The translations under genes and the position numbers were made by a program. The notes beneath the pieces were generated by a model. It did no database searches. It saw only the letters and a program-made list of their open reading frames with translations, and was not told the origin of the DNA. A stretch of DNA of 45,035 nucleotides from a virus. Where the stretch lies: positions 1 through 45,035 of the IMG/VR virus record IMGVR_UViG_3300025759_008402; one strand, given 5' to 3'. Positions 7,650-15,207 of the stretch are shown piece after piece. Within the stretch, counting starts at the first letter, position 1. Each line of letters opens with the position of its first letter.

Positions 7650-7921
7650 TCACTCTCCTCTAGTATTCTATTAATCATGTTTTGTTTGGTCAGTCGTCTG
7701 TCTAACTCGATTCCAAAATTTTCTTGTGCAAAGTCCACAAGTTCATTTTTAGTACGCTTTTGTAGTTTATCTTCCATTACACTATCAAGACTTTTATTTT
7801 GTAATGTATTACCGTTAATAACTAATGGATTTGTAGCTACTGCATCTTTGAATTTGCCATCTAAGGATATATTTTCTTCCACAGCTTTTTTATCTCTTAC
7901 TAGTTTATTCCACCAACCCAT
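7646..7921 (-). CDS. HeH/SAP-like small protein
   Basis: The 91-residue product starts [13 protein letters not shown] at an ATG that overlaps the upstream stop (TAATG). Its C-terminus, [32 protein letters not shown], looks like a HeH/LEM or SAP helix-extended loop-helix motif, which in phage proteins often contacts nucleic acid. The function in this Fe-S gene group is unknown. Confidence 0.55.
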   Translation of the reverse strand: MGWWNKLVRDKKAVEENISLDGKFKDAVATNPLVINGNTLQNKSLDSVMEDKLQKRTKNELVDFAQENFGIELDRRLTKQNMINRILEESE

Positions 7922-8226
7922 TACCAAACTCCTAATATCATTTTTGTGTCTTCGCTCATCATGTCAGGCCCAAACGGAGGATCAAATGTGCATTCTACAT
8001 CACACTCTTCAACCCCATCTACTGTACATGCAGCATAGTATATATCATTTCTAATAATATCTGCTGCTGGACAAAAAGCACTGGTCAGTGTGTGTACAAT
8101 TTTTACCTTAGGAAGATTGCTTACATCAACTTCATATATCAATCCGAGATCGTATACATTGATACTGATCTCAGGATCATACACCTGCTTTAGATTTTCA
8201 ATAATTTTATCTTTGACTTCATCCAT
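7921..8226 (-). CDS. DUF59/MIP18 family Fe-S assembly protein (SufT/PaaD-like)
   Basis: The 101-residue protein has the family core VYDPEISINVYDLGLIYEV and, after a strand pair, TSAFCPAAD with the conserved Cys. It ends with the FDPPFGPDMMSED pattern (compare W.P.W....MS). Members such as SufT, PaaD and CIAO2 help to place Fe-S clusters in target proteins. Adjacent A-type carrier and ferredoxin genes support this reading. Confidence 0.87.
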   Translation of the reverse strand: MDEVKDKIIENLKQVYDPEISINVYDLGLIYEVDVSNLPKVKIVHTLTSAFCPAADIIRNDIYYAACTVDGVEECDVECTFDPPFGPDMMSEDTKMILGVW

Positions 8227-8467
8227 GTTTTGCCAGCATCTTAAAAGTTAACATATCTTCTTTGTTTTTAAACCAACATTCGTATCCGTTACGATGTTGA
8301 TCATATCTAAAGCCACCAAATTCGTTTCCAAAAAGGTTTTCAAGTAACTTGTGAAAACCTTTTGGCTTTGAATATCTGTTGCTTCTAATAAACAGTGTGC
8401 AATAGAAGCGATCTTCTTGCTCCCAATTTGCACACCATTCTAAATCATCTGTAGTAATATTTGCCAC
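8219..8467 (-). CDS. Hypothetical protein
   Basis: The 82-residue protein is not recognised. It is rich in aromatic residues (WCANWEQEDRFYCTLF, GFRYDQHRNGYECWF) and alternates short strands with one helix. It overlaps the DUF59 gene by 8 bases and follows the QueD-like gene by 2 bases, so it is co-transcribed. Confidence 0.6.
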   Translation of the reverse strand: MANITTDDLEWCANWEQEDRFYCTLFIRSNRYSKPKGFHKLLENLFGNEFGGFRYDQHRNGYECWFKNKEDMLTFKMLAKHG

Positions 8468-8469
8468 AT

Positions 8470-8970
8470 TTACTCCGCAAATAAATCTTCATTCCATTCT
8501 CTATGGCCTTCACGATATGCCATGTTAGCGATTGTTTCACGCACTTCTACTTTAAAACACCACAAACGATCAGCTTCTGCCGGACCCCACATATCTGGAA
8601 TATAAACACCATTTACATATTTGTAAATTTGATCTGCCAATCCTTCACAACCCAAACGTGGAAGAATTGTTAGTTTTGCAATGCCACGTTCTTGCATTGT
8701 TTTATACAGTTCTAGTTCAGGATCATCTTCTGCTACCAACAATGTGTGATCAAATTGATCTTCCATCTGAGCTTTTAGTTCTCTTAGTCCACCATAATCA
8801 GCTACCCAGTTACGAGCATCTAGTGTGTCAGTTCCAAAATAAAACTTCATACTAAATGAGTAACCATGTATTTGATTACAATGACTGTCAGCTTTCCACT
8901 GTCTATACGCACATGGGAAAGCATTGTGATATTCTTTTGTACTTACATATTTGTATGTTACTGGTTGCAT
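8470..8970 (-). CDS. queD: QueD/6-pyruvoyltetrahydropterin synthase-like protein
   Basis: The 166-residue product has the T-fold pattern of QueD/PTPS: a FPCAY segment, SHCNQIHGYSFSMKFYF (compare KC..LHGHNY.V.V), DYGGLRELKAQMEDQFDHTLLV (compare DF..LK.....LDH..L), and a late VEVRET segment with the conserved Glu. QueD makes 6-carboxytetrahydropterin in the 7-deazaguanine (queuosine/preQ0) pathway. Two of the three usual zinc His residues are Tyr here (CAY for AAH and HGY for HGH), so activity is uncertain. The ATG at 8970 follows AGAGGTATAAA. Confidence 0.8.
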   Translation of the reverse strand: MQPVTYKYVSTKEYHNAFPCAYRQWKADSHCNQIHGYSFSMKFYFGTDTLDARNWVADYGGLRELKAQMEDQFDHTLLVAEDDPELELYKTMQERGIAKLTILPRLGCEGLADQIYKYVNGVYIPDMWGPAEADRLWCFKVEVRETIANMAYREGHREWNEDLFAE

Positions 8971-8971
8971 T

Positions 8972-9559
8972 TTATACCTCTTGTATTGAGGGGGCGGAAT
9001 GTTTATAGTGGGTCGATCCCTGTTTAGTCCACTCGTCATATTTAGCGTAGGCTATTTGTATTGCTTTGGCTTGATAGTAACTGTCAGCCAGTGCATTGTG
9101 CAAATCCTGTTGCATGGTTTTCCTTGGATCACTTGGCAGCAAACTCAAAAATGTTCTACCGTCTTTTACCTGCCAAAAGTTCCAAGGTATTGGTGTGGAC
9201 AATTGACGATACATATCTTCTACAATAGTAACATCAAAACCATATCCATGTCCCCATAATACATCGACACCCACCATCCATTTGGTCAAATGGTCTAGAA
9301 AGTGTTTCAGCCCGACTCTGTCGTCTTCTCTAAAGGCTTCTTCTTTTACTCGGGGATCCTGTTTTGCCCACCACTCAATTGTGTCGTCAGTGACTGTGCG
9401 TCCTAAACGATCTTGTTCATCTAAGTCTAAACGAAAATAAAATTCACTGTGAGGTTCATTTGTGCTGTATGGATCAAACTTTACACCGCCCACTGTGAGG
9501 ACGGTGCATCTTGGACTGGTATCCAATGTTTCCAAATCAATCATTCCATGTATCGCCAC
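8972..9559 (-). CDS. dexA: DexA-like 3'-5' exonuclease (DEDD family)
   Basis: The protein shows MIDLETL (motif I, D and E), FDPYS, a TIEWWAKQDP segment that matches T4 DexA STIEWWKNQSP, LWGHGYGFDVTIVEDMYR (motif II), and HNALADSYYQA (motif III). It should degrade DNA 3' to 5' with two metals, as DexA does in T4 host-DNA breakdown and recombination. I prefer the GTG at 9559 because GGAGG lies 4 bases upstream; the ATG at 9577 (6 codons longer) has no such site, and the ATG at 9544 is another option. The gene overlaps the small upstream membrane-protein gene. Confidence 0.82.
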   Translation of the reverse strand: MAIHGMIDLETLDTSPRCTVLTVGGVKFDPYSTNEPHSEFYFRLDLDEQDRLGRTVTDDTIEWWAKQDPRVKEEAFREDDRVGLKHFLDHLTKWMVGVDVLWGHGYGFDVTIVEDMYRQLSTPIPWNFWQVKDGRTFLSLLPSDPRKTMQQDLHNALADSYYQAKAIQIAYAKYDEWTKQGSTHYKHSAPSIQEV

Positions 9560-9689
9560 GTGACCTCCAACGTTCATATTGTAACCACATTATACACATA
9601 ATTACTAAAGAAATCAAGTTTAAAGTTAATAATCCTATCCATATATTGAATGCAAAAAATACTACAACTAGATAATCAAACCACTGCAT
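9537..9689 (-). CDS. Small one-helix membrane protein
   Basis: A 50-residue product (MQWFDYLVVVFFAFN...) has one or two hydrophobic segments covering residues 6-35 and a charged C-terminus (ERWRSRGDTWND). It begins immediately after the upstream stop (TAAATG) and overlaps dexA. The function is unknown. Confidence 0.5.
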   Translation of the reverse strand: MQWFDYLVVVFFAFNIWIGLLTLNLISLVIMCIMWLQYERWRSRGDTWND

Positions 9690-10082
9690 TTAACCACGTC
9701 TCATGTTGGCAATATCTTTTGCATCTTCTTTTTTATCAGCAAAAACAGGTACCATATTACTTTTGTGCATGGTTGCTACTCCGAGCAGTTGACGCTCTCC
9801 ACTGTACACATTGCGTTCTTTAGGGGCTGTGCTTCCGCTAGGAACGCAGTCGCTAGTATTAACACGATTTGTACTATCACTAGTGTAATCAGGAAAAGCC
9901 ACTGTCGTAACATTGCCTCGTTTTTCCTTTTTCTCTGCTAGCTGATCTGAATTTACACCCATCTTTGTCAACCATTTTTCATGTTCAGCTTGTGCTGCCA
10001 ACTGACGTTTGTTCTTTGTAGGTTTTTTTCGACGATTGTACTTTGTAGTGGTCATGTATGGACCAACCAAGTGCATGCTCAT
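9690..10082 (-). CDS. Basic phage protein of unknown function
   Basis: The 130-residue product begins MSMHLVGPYMTTTKYNRRKKPTKNKRQ, is strongly basic in its first third, contains a helix AAQAEHEKWLTKMGV, and ends with DAKDIANMRRG. I cannot assign a function. The ATG follows GAGGTAATT. The basic N-terminus could bind nucleic acid, which is a guess from composition only. Confidence 0.65.
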   Translation of the reverse strand: MSMHLVGPYMTTTKYNRRKKPTKNKRQLAAQAEHEKWLTKMGVNSDQLAEKKEKRGNVTTVAFPDYTSDSTNRVNTSDCVPSGSTAPKERNVYSGERQLLGVATMHKSNMVPVFADKKEDAKDIANMRRG

Positions 10083-10096
10083 AATTACCTCTTAGA

Positions 10097-10630
10097 TTAA
10101 TTTAACATTTGATAACGCACACGAAAACGTTTAGTACTTCCCATCCAAGCATTTTCACCTTGCGCACGATTTACAACATAAACAACATCTTGTCCATTAA
10201 CACGATATGTTAGTCTGTATTGATTAACAACACTTGTTGTTGTGTTTACATATTCAGTTGTACACTGTCTTTCTGTCCGATAACCTGTGACAACTCGACG
10301 ATTGCCGTTTGCTGCTTTATCGCCGCCTACAATCGCACCAAAAATAGCACCAGCGTTGCGCTCGTTTTTGCCACCAAGTGCTTCGCCTAGAATACCGCCA
10401 ATAATAGCACCTGTTAGCGCACCTTCTACAGCATTGCCGCCACCTTGTACTGTTCCATATACAGGAACTTCAACATTTCTACAAACTTGTTGCGGTTGTC
10501 TTTGATTTACATTTGTGTAAATTGGTTCTTTGTGTACTAGTTTTCCAGTAGTTACATAACTGTCTGCAAAAGCACTGCTAGCAACCAGACCAACAACAAA
10601 AGCAATAAAAATTATTTTAAAGATTCGCAT
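10097..10630 (-). CDS. Exported glycine-zipper (17 kDa antigen-like) protein
   Basis: The 177-residue protein has a clear signal peptide (MRIFKIIFIAFVVGLVASSAFA, cleavage after AFA). The middle carries a glycine zipper (GNAVEGALTGAIIGGILGEALGG..., then NAGAIFGAIVGGDKA), as in Rickettsia 17 kDa antigen/UmoD-type outer-membrane proteins. Flanking beta-rich parts contain two Cys pairs. It would act in the host envelope, perhaps in membrane insertion or as a receptor-blocking factor; the role is inference. The ATG follows GGAGAAATGAACC and overlaps the upstream small gene. Confidence 0.75.
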   Translation of the reverse strand: MRIFKIIFIAFVVGLVASSAFADSYVTTGKLVHKEPIYTNVNQRQPQQVCRNVEVPVYGTVQGGGNAVEGALTGAIIGGILGEALGGKNERNAGAIFGAIVGGDKAANGNRRVVTGYRTERQCTTEYVNTTTSVVNQYRLTYRVNGQDVVYVVNRAQGENAWMGSTKRFRVRYQMLN

Positions 10631-10767
10631 GGTTCATTTCTCCTATCCCATATTTCAAAATATTCTTCTCGAGTTAACACCGGATCTCCCCAGGCTTCAC
10701 GTTCATCACAATTGTCTTGGTAGTCCAATCTAAATTGCGAATTTTCTAATGCTTGTTCATATGTCAT
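10612..10767 (-). CDS. Small early protein (51 residues)
   Basis: The product starts MTYEQALENSQFRLDYQ and is acidic and polar. Its ATG lies only 6 bases after the -10 box of an early promoter, so the mRNA would be nearly leaderless. It overlaps the start of the glycine-zipper gene by 19 bases. The function is unknown. Confidence 0.5.
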   Translation of the reverse strand: MTYEQALENSQFRLDYQDNCDEREAWGDPVLTREEYFEIWDRRNEPCESLK

Positions 10768-10773
10768 ATTACT

Positions 10774-10801
10774 AATATAGCATATTTTAACAACATGTCA
10801 A
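10774..10801 (-). promoter_or_regulatory. Early sigma70-type promoter
   Basis: TTGACA and TATATT are separated by 16 bp on the minus strand. The -35 box contains the TGA stop codon of the upstream gene. Confidence 0.7.
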
Positions 10802-11001
10802 CCTCTTTTAGTATCAGGCATACAATCAACTTCGATTGTTAAATCTGTCATTCCTTCTTGTTCTGATAAAAAATCAATAACAGTACGTGCGTGTTCTTCG
10901 CTTGGAAGACCGCCTTCTATCACCTGGCCTTTTGAATTTACAACAAAGAATTTGTATATCTTTTTAGGCCATGGTTTATGCTCTTTGATTGGTATTCTCA
11001 T
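10798..11001 (-). CDS. Hypothetical protein
   Basis: The 67-residue protein (MRIPIKEHKPWPKKIYKFFVVNSKG...) has a beta-beta-alpha-beta pattern and ends VDCMPDTKRG. The start at 11001 is set by AGGAG 5 bases upstream and by the ATGA overlap with the preceding tiny gene. The function is unknown. Confidence 0.6.
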   Translation of the reverse strand: MRIPIKEHKPWPKKIYKFFVVNSKGQVIEGGLPSEEHARTVIDFLSEQEGMTDLTIEVDCMPDTKRG

Positions 11002-11078
11002 ATTACTCCTATCCAATGTGTTACATCATCGCATGGGTCATCACATGAGTTCGTCCAATCTTCTTCGGGATCTTCCAT
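10998..11078 (-). CDS. Tiny acidic protein (26 residues)
   Basis: The reading frame encodes MEDPEEDWTNSCDDPCDDVT followed by HWIGVI. Its ATG lies 6 bases beyond a late promoter box and its stop overlaps the next start (ATGA), which supports translation. The two Cys residues within Asp-rich text suggest metal binding, but this is only composition. Confidence 0.4.
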   Translation of the reverse strand: MEDPEEDWTNSCDDPCDDVTHWIGVI

Positions 11079-11084
11079 GGTTGA

Positions 11085-11092
11085 GTATTTAT
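11085..11092 (-). promoter_or_regulatory. Late promoter box (minus)
   Basis: ATAAATAC on the minus strand lies just upstream of the tiny acidic gene. It is divergent from, and 2 bp away from, the plus-strand box at 11095-11102. Confidence 0.6.
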
Positions 11093-11094
11093 TG

Positions 11095-11102
11095 CTAAAT
11101 AC
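11095..11102 (+). promoter_or_regulatory. Late promoter box (plus)
   Basis: CTAAATAC lies 35 bases upstream of the first plus-strand gene and resembles the other late boxes (TAAATAC core). Confidence 0.5.
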
Positions 11103-11137
11103 CGTTAGTATAATAAACGTAGTTAATGGAGATATCA

Positions 11138-11338
11138 ATGTCAGAAGCCGACGATAAAGGTAAATTAGAAGTAAGTGTACGTATACTGGGTAATGAGCTA
11201 GTAGCATTACGCATGGATGTAGATGATTTTAAAATGAAATGGCTTGTAATGGGCGTAATTGCTATTGTAGCACTAGGTTGGGCTGCGGGTAACTTTGGTC
11301 CAGAGCTAATTGGAATGTTTGGAGATAATAATGGGTAA
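11138..11338 (+). CDS. Small single-pass membrane protein
   Basis: This 66-residue protein starts MSEADDKGKLEVSVRILGNE, has an amphipathic helix and then a membrane helix (MKWLVMGVIAIVALGWAAGNF). I chose the ATG at 11138 because GGAG lies 7 bases upstream. It overlaps the next gene by 8 bases. The function is unknown; the layout (helix then membrane span) is seen in some holin-like proteins, but this alone is weak. Confidence 0.6.
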   Translation: MSEADDKGKLEVSVRILGNELVALRMDVDDFKMKWLVMGVIAIVALGWAAGNFGPELIGMFGDNNG

Positions 11339-11567
11339 GAAAAAACAAAGAGCAACACAAGTATCAAAAGGTGAAGTCGGCAGACCTATGAAAAGCCGCA
11401 GTAAAAATGATCCAGATTATCCAATGCGTAGAATGATCAATCAACTAAACGCTCATCGTAAAGGAAAACGTGTAATGGTTACTATAGCCAATCCTAATCC
11501 CAACGAAACCAATAGACCTTTTATTCGTGTTCCTGCGTCTGAAATTTGGAAGAGTGTAAGACGTTGA
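11331..11567 (+). CDS. Basic hypothetical protein
   Basis: The 78-residue protein starts MGKKKQRATQVSKGEVGRP and contains RRMINQLNAHRKGKRVMVTIANPNPNETNRPFIRVPASEIW. It is highly basic and probably binds nucleic acid or is a small virion-associated factor, but no family is recognised. The start at 11331 follows GGAGATAATA and overlaps the previous gene. Confidence 0.6.
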   Translation: MGKKKQRATQVSKGEVGRPMKSRSKNDPDYPMRRMINQLNAHRKGKRVMVTIANPNPNETNRPFIRVPASEIWKSVRR

Positions 11568-11932
11568 GCTATGTATTATTTTTTTATTTGCTACTTGTAA
11601 AACATGCCGTAGCAGATTTGTGGCTGCAAAGCAGACTCAACAATCCAAAATATGGTGATAAGAAAAACCTAACAGATCGTAAACTATGGATACACAGTTT
11701 GGATCACGCCGCACTAACTGCGGTGATTACACTGTTATTTGCCGGATTGTGGTGGGCAATAATTGCTGCACTGCTGGACTTTGTGCTACACAGTGTGATT
11801 GACTGGACCAAACGTGTGTACACATTAGATAGAAAAATAACAACCAAACAAAATTTATTTTGGAAAATACAAGCTGTAGATCAAATACTACACTATACAA
11901 CTTACTTAATTATTGTGTTACTAACAGTTTAA
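11564..11932 (+). CDS. DUF3307-type membrane protein (TTG start)
   Basis: The 122-residue protein has about three membrane helices and His residues placed as in DUF3307 proteins: LLVKHAVADLWLQ near the N-terminus, HSLDHAALTAVITLLFAG, and FVLHSVIDWTKR, then QILHYTTYL at the end. I infer a TTG start at 11564 because it overlaps the upstream stop as TTGA. The biochemical role of DUF3307 is unknown. Its stop overlaps that of the converging structural gene by 4 bases. Confidence 0.65.
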   Translation: MSYVLFFYLLLVKHAVADLWLQSRLNNPKYGDKKNLTDRKLWIHSLDHAALTAVITLLFAGLWWAIIAALLDFVLHSVIDWTKRVYTLDRKITTKQNLFWKIQAVDQILHYTTYLIIVLLTV

Positions 11933-13512
11933 GTTTCACTCCAGGTCAAACTTGCATTAATACTTTGTATTGTCTGACTGCTTTGTACTGCAACACTTAC
12001 AACATTGTTAGGCGGTAGTGTGACATTATATTGACTTAGATCAAAAGTACTAGTACCATTAATACCATTAATCAATATAACCAATGGTTGTTCATCTGTT
12101 GAAACATAAGTACCTGTTGTAGTAGCTTTGATAATACTACTAAAATCGCCAATTTTAGTCCATTCATTGGTTGCGTTTAGTGTACCATTTAATATTAGGT
12201 ATATTTCAATTGGATCATTGTTTTGACTAGACACACTTAATGTCTTTAGTTTTAGTTCACGTAGGTTAATTTTGCTTTGATAAATCAAGCTGTTTTTAAT
12301 GCTGATCAGATTGTGTAGATTGTTTTGGTTTAAACTGGTCTTTGTACCGCTAGTAGCACTGGTTGTATAACTGTTGTCTACAATTTGTCCTTCAATTGCT
12401 GCCATCATACTTGCACCAAACACATGTGCGTCTGTTATAGTGTTAGCTGATAGATTTGCAGCAATATATCCAATTTTAAAACTAGGATTGTCCAAGTGAA
12501 CGTCTGTGTTGCGATTGCTGTAATGTTCGTGATGTATAAACATCATATCACCTGTGTCAGGGTTTTCAACTGCCCAACGTATTTCACCTGCACCTAACCA
12601 ACGAAAGTTAACTTGGAAAATGTTTAATTTACTCCAATCCATGTTGATACCACTCGGACCATTGCCGTCCATGCTGTCAATATTCCAGTCTGTTTGATAA
12701 GTCCAATTTAGTGTGTGAGCAGCACCTGCTTGTGTTTCTGCAATTGTACCAGTACTACCGCCTGTGGCACTGTATGTGAATGCGCCAGCTTTTTCTCCAA
12801 CACTTGTGCTTAAAAATCTAACAGTATCGTCGCATTGCTCAACAGTCCATCCTGCAAATGCATTACTTGCAATTTGTGCGGCTGTGCCAATGGCATCATC
12901 TGCTGTAAGGCTAACAGGATAAGCAGTATCATTTAGTGTTATAGTTGCTGTACCAGAACCAGTTTGTGCAGTTACAGTGAGTGTAGCAATGTGTGCTTTA
13001 CCACCATTTTGTCTCAGTATACCAAATTGATTGGTCGCTTCGTCGTATCCGATATTGAGTGCTTGTTCTTGTGCAAATAGACCAGCTCTAAGAGTAACAC
13101 CTAATTGTGGATTATCATATGCGGCTGTAAATCTTGCCATTGCACCTTGACCTGGACGATAGCGAAGTATTCTGTTGCTGCGTAGTACACCATATCCATA
13201 TGGATCAGTACCTGTGTGTACTTTAAACAGTGTTCCTGTTGATTCAGAAGCGCCGCCAAATTGACTAAACTGCTGGAATTCTCTTGGATCAAATCCGTAT
13301 AAGCTGTCTAATTGTATTACAGGAGTTAGAGGAACAGTAAGATTTTCTCCAAACGCACTGGTACCCGAAGGCGAACCGCCGTCGCCTGTGCTGGCTACTG
13401 TTCTTAGTACTGGTTGTCCTTGACCGTTGTATCCAAGAGCCTTGTGTATATTCAGCAGATTGGGTTCGTCGTTATGAACATAACCTGTACTATTATCCTG
13501 CCTTACGCCCAT
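11929..13512 (-). CDS. Tail-surface/structural protein
   Basis: The 527-residue protein begins MGVRQDNSTGYVHNDEPNLL and contains beta-rich segments with FDPREFQQFSQFGG, VNFRWLGAGEIRWAVENP and HHEHYSNRNTDVHLDNPSF. A Thr/Ala-rich insertion at about residues 175-265 looks like an added Ig-like or sugar-binding domain. This architecture is typical of large structural proteins of marine T4-like phages. It follows the LamG protein by 4 bases, so both are made together late. The exact place in the virion is not known. Confidence 0.65.
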   Translation of the reverse strand: MGVRQDNSTGYVHNDEPNLLNIHKALGYNGQGQPVLRTVASTGDGGSPSGTSAFGENLTVPLTPVIQLDSLYGFDPREFQQFSQFGGASESTGTLFKVHTGTDPYGYGVLRSNRILRYRPGQGAMARFTAAYDNPQLGVTLRAGLFAQEQALNIGYDEATNQFGILRQNGGKAHIATLTVTAQTGSGTATITLNDTAYPVSLTADDAIGTAAQIASNAFAGWTVEQCDDTVRFLSTSVGEKAGAFTYSATGGSTGTIAETQAGAAHTLNWTYQTDWNIDSMDGNGPSGINMDWSKLNIFQVNFRWLGAGEIRWAVENPDTGDMMFIHHEHYSNRNTDVHLDNPSFKIGYIAANLSANTITDAHVFGASMMAAIEGQIVDNSYTTSATSGTKTSLNQNNLHNLISIKNSLIYQSKINLRELKLKTLSVSSQNNDPIEIYLILNGTLNATNEWTKIGDFSSIIKATTTGTYVSTDEQPLVILINGINGTSTFDLSQYNVTLPPNNVVSVAVQSSQTIQSINASLTWSET

Positions 13513-13516
13513 TCAA

Positions 13517-14809
13517 TTATAATCCTAGTGCCCAGTGTGTGTTGAGATACTGTTCAACATCGTCTAGTTCTGTTGAGTTTAATGCTCTGTTAAACATCAG
13601 TACTTCTGCCATACTACCTTGTAAATGTCCAACGCCGCCGCCAGCACAACCAAAATAGTAAGTTGTGTTACTACCAACTGTGGTGCTGTTAACAGTTCCC
13701 GTAAAGTTCAAGGTTTGTGCAACTTTGTCATGTCTGAATTGAACTTTTCCACTATTACCTACACCGTTACCGTTATACACCAGTGTTAAAATATGATAAT
13801 TTGTGTCTGCTGCTACCGTGCTTACACCAGTGCCGCCATTTACTCTTGTGCAGTAATAATGAGTTCCGCCGCTGTTAACAAGTTCGATTTTCAAGTCTAG
13901 ATTGTTGGTTGCTCCAAATACCTGAGCGTTTGCGATATCAGTTGTTTTGGCTACCATAAAGATAGTAAATGCACCAGCACCTGCAATTTGTGTAAATGGA
14001 TTCACACTCAAGCAATCATCAACACCATCAAATTGTACAACACTCAAACTGTTGAGTTCGTTAGTTTCATATGTCGGTCTGTATGTAGCACCACCAATTG
14101 GGTTAGCATTGTGTGCAAAGTCTGATTTGTCATTCCACTGTGTGATAGTTTGACCATCACTTGGATTGGTTGGCTGGAATTGTGTAATGTCACTACCATC
14201 ATACCAAATCTGCAAGCTGGTACTAGCATCAGCGATAATTGTAGCAATTTCACTGCCTGTTGCAATCTCATTTGTGGTTGTGTCTACTATACCATCTGTG
14301 TTAACTACAACATCAAATGTTGATTCAAATGCCAGTGTTTGTGCTGACCCATCCAAGTCCAGTGTCCAGTTGCCGCCGCCGTCTACTGTGAGTTCACTAT
14401 CAACGCCCAATGTGTATGTGGTTCCGTCGATAGTTACAGTGAGTGCGGCTGCTAGCACATCATATGTACCTGTAATTGTTGGTTGGCTAGGTGCATCAGT
14501 TTGACTGTTCACTGTGGGAACGGCAAGCACAACACCACCGGCATTGCTTACCCACGGTCTGTGTGGCTGACTGTTAAAAGTTAAATTTTCTGCAATGTTG
14601 TAAGGACCTTGGAGGTACAAACGGTCATAGGTATTCCAGTATCTAAAATAAGGTTTGGTACTGTCATTTGTGCCAGTGATAGTTCCGTCAACTGCAACTA
14701 CTTGTCCTCTGCGTTTTGCTTGGGCAATGTTGAGTTTTGCTATCTGTCTAGTTTCTTTATTTTCAATGTCTGTTCCACCTGTTAAAGTAGATATTCCGTT
14801 TGCAGCCAT
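13517..14809 (-). CDS. LamG-like (concanavalin fold) tail-surface protein
   Basis: The 430-residue protein has an N-terminal anchor (MAANGISTLTGGTDIENKETRQ), an Ig-like middle with DGTTYTLGVDSELTVDGGGNWTLDLDG, and a C-terminal LamG/concanavalin A-like domain recognised by LQIWYDGSDITQF, WNDKSDFAHNA, VVQFDGVDDCLSV, FTIFMVAKTT and GSMAEVLMFNRALNSTELDDVEQYL. Such domains bind carbohydrate and suit a fibre or head-decoration role. A late promoter with an AGGAG site precedes it. Confidence 0.8.
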   Translation of the reverse strand: MAANGISTLTGGTDIENKETRQIAKLNIAQAKRRGQVVAVDGTITGTNDSTKPYFRYWNTYDRLYLQGPYNIAENLTFNSQPHRPWVSNAGGVVLAVPTVNSQTDAPSQPTITGTYDVLAAALTVTIDGTTYTLGVDSELTVDGGGNWTLDLDGSAQTLAFESTFDVVVNTDGIVDTTTNEIATGSEIATIIADASTSLQIWYDGSDITQFQPTNPSDGQTITQWNDKSDFAHNANPIGGATYRPTYETNELNSLSVVQFDGVDDCLSVNPFTQIAGAGAFTIFMVAKTTDIANAQVFGATNNLDLKIELVNSGGTHYYCTRVNGGTGVSTVAADTNYHILTLVYNGNGVGNSGKVQFRHDKVAQTLNFTGTVNSTTVGSNTTYYFGCAGGGVGHLQGSMAEVLMFNRALNSTELDDVEQYLNTHWALGL

Positions 14810-14826
14810 GATTATACTCCTATACT

Positions 14827-14836
14827 ACTATTTAGT
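14827..14836 (-). promoter_or_regulatory. Late promoter box
   Basis: ACTAAATAGT lies upstream of the LamG gene. Here a normal leader with AGGAG follows, so this transcript is not leaderless. Confidence 0.65.
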
Positions 14837-14851
14837 TTTTAAAAGGGGATC

Positions 14852-15193
14852 TTAGTTTTTTCTCTTGAGGAGTTTTGTTTTGAGGTCTTCACAGGTTGCT
14901 CCGGCTGCGGTTCTTTTTTGCGTTTCTGTTTCTTTTCTTTTTCTTTGAAAGTTTTGTTGGTCTTGGCTAGGGCTTGGAAGTATCTCTTTTCCTTCTCTAA
15001 GACTTGTTCTAAGGTTAGCACTTTTGTTGCGTAAGGATTCGATTGTTTTTTGTGTGTCCATCCTCGGTGGGGGAAGAAATTGCTTCTGTGTACCTTTCGC
15101 TTGCCTGATGCGCCTTCGAATATCACGTATTCGCTGTTCCAATCGTTCAATGTCGCTCCAATCAATGGGTTCTGTCTTAAACCATGTTAACAT
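14852..15193 (-). CDS. Lysine-rich helical protein, possible frameshift
   Basis: The 113-residue reading starts MLTWFKTEPIDWSDIERLEQ at an ATG placed 5 bases after a late box. The N-terminal helix is plausible, but from about residue 50 the composition becomes less protein-like. At the same place a second frame (14839-15165) becomes more protein-like (VLTLEQVLEKEKRYFQALAKTNKTF then a Lys-rich tail). A C5 and an A6 run lie at the switch. The true product may join the two frames. Confidence 0.45.
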   Translation of the reverse strand: MLTWFKTEPIDWSDIERLEQRIRDIRRRIRQAKGTQKQFLPPPRMDTQKTIESLRNKSANLRTSLREGKEILPSPSQDQQNFQRKRKETETQKRTAAGATCEDLKTKLLKRKN

Positions 15194-15207
15194 ACAACTA
15201 TTTATTT
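15194..15207 (-). promoter_or_regulatory. Late promoter fused to start codon
   Basis: AATAAATAGTTGT is followed directly by the ATG at 15193, leaving 5 bases between box and start codon. Confidence 0.7.

Noticed and set aside
11126-11367. A 90-residue minus-strand frame opposite the first plus-strand membrane-protein gene
   Set aside because: It has unlikely composition and no ribosome site, and the plus-strand frame has GGAG, a membrane helix and coupled neighbours.
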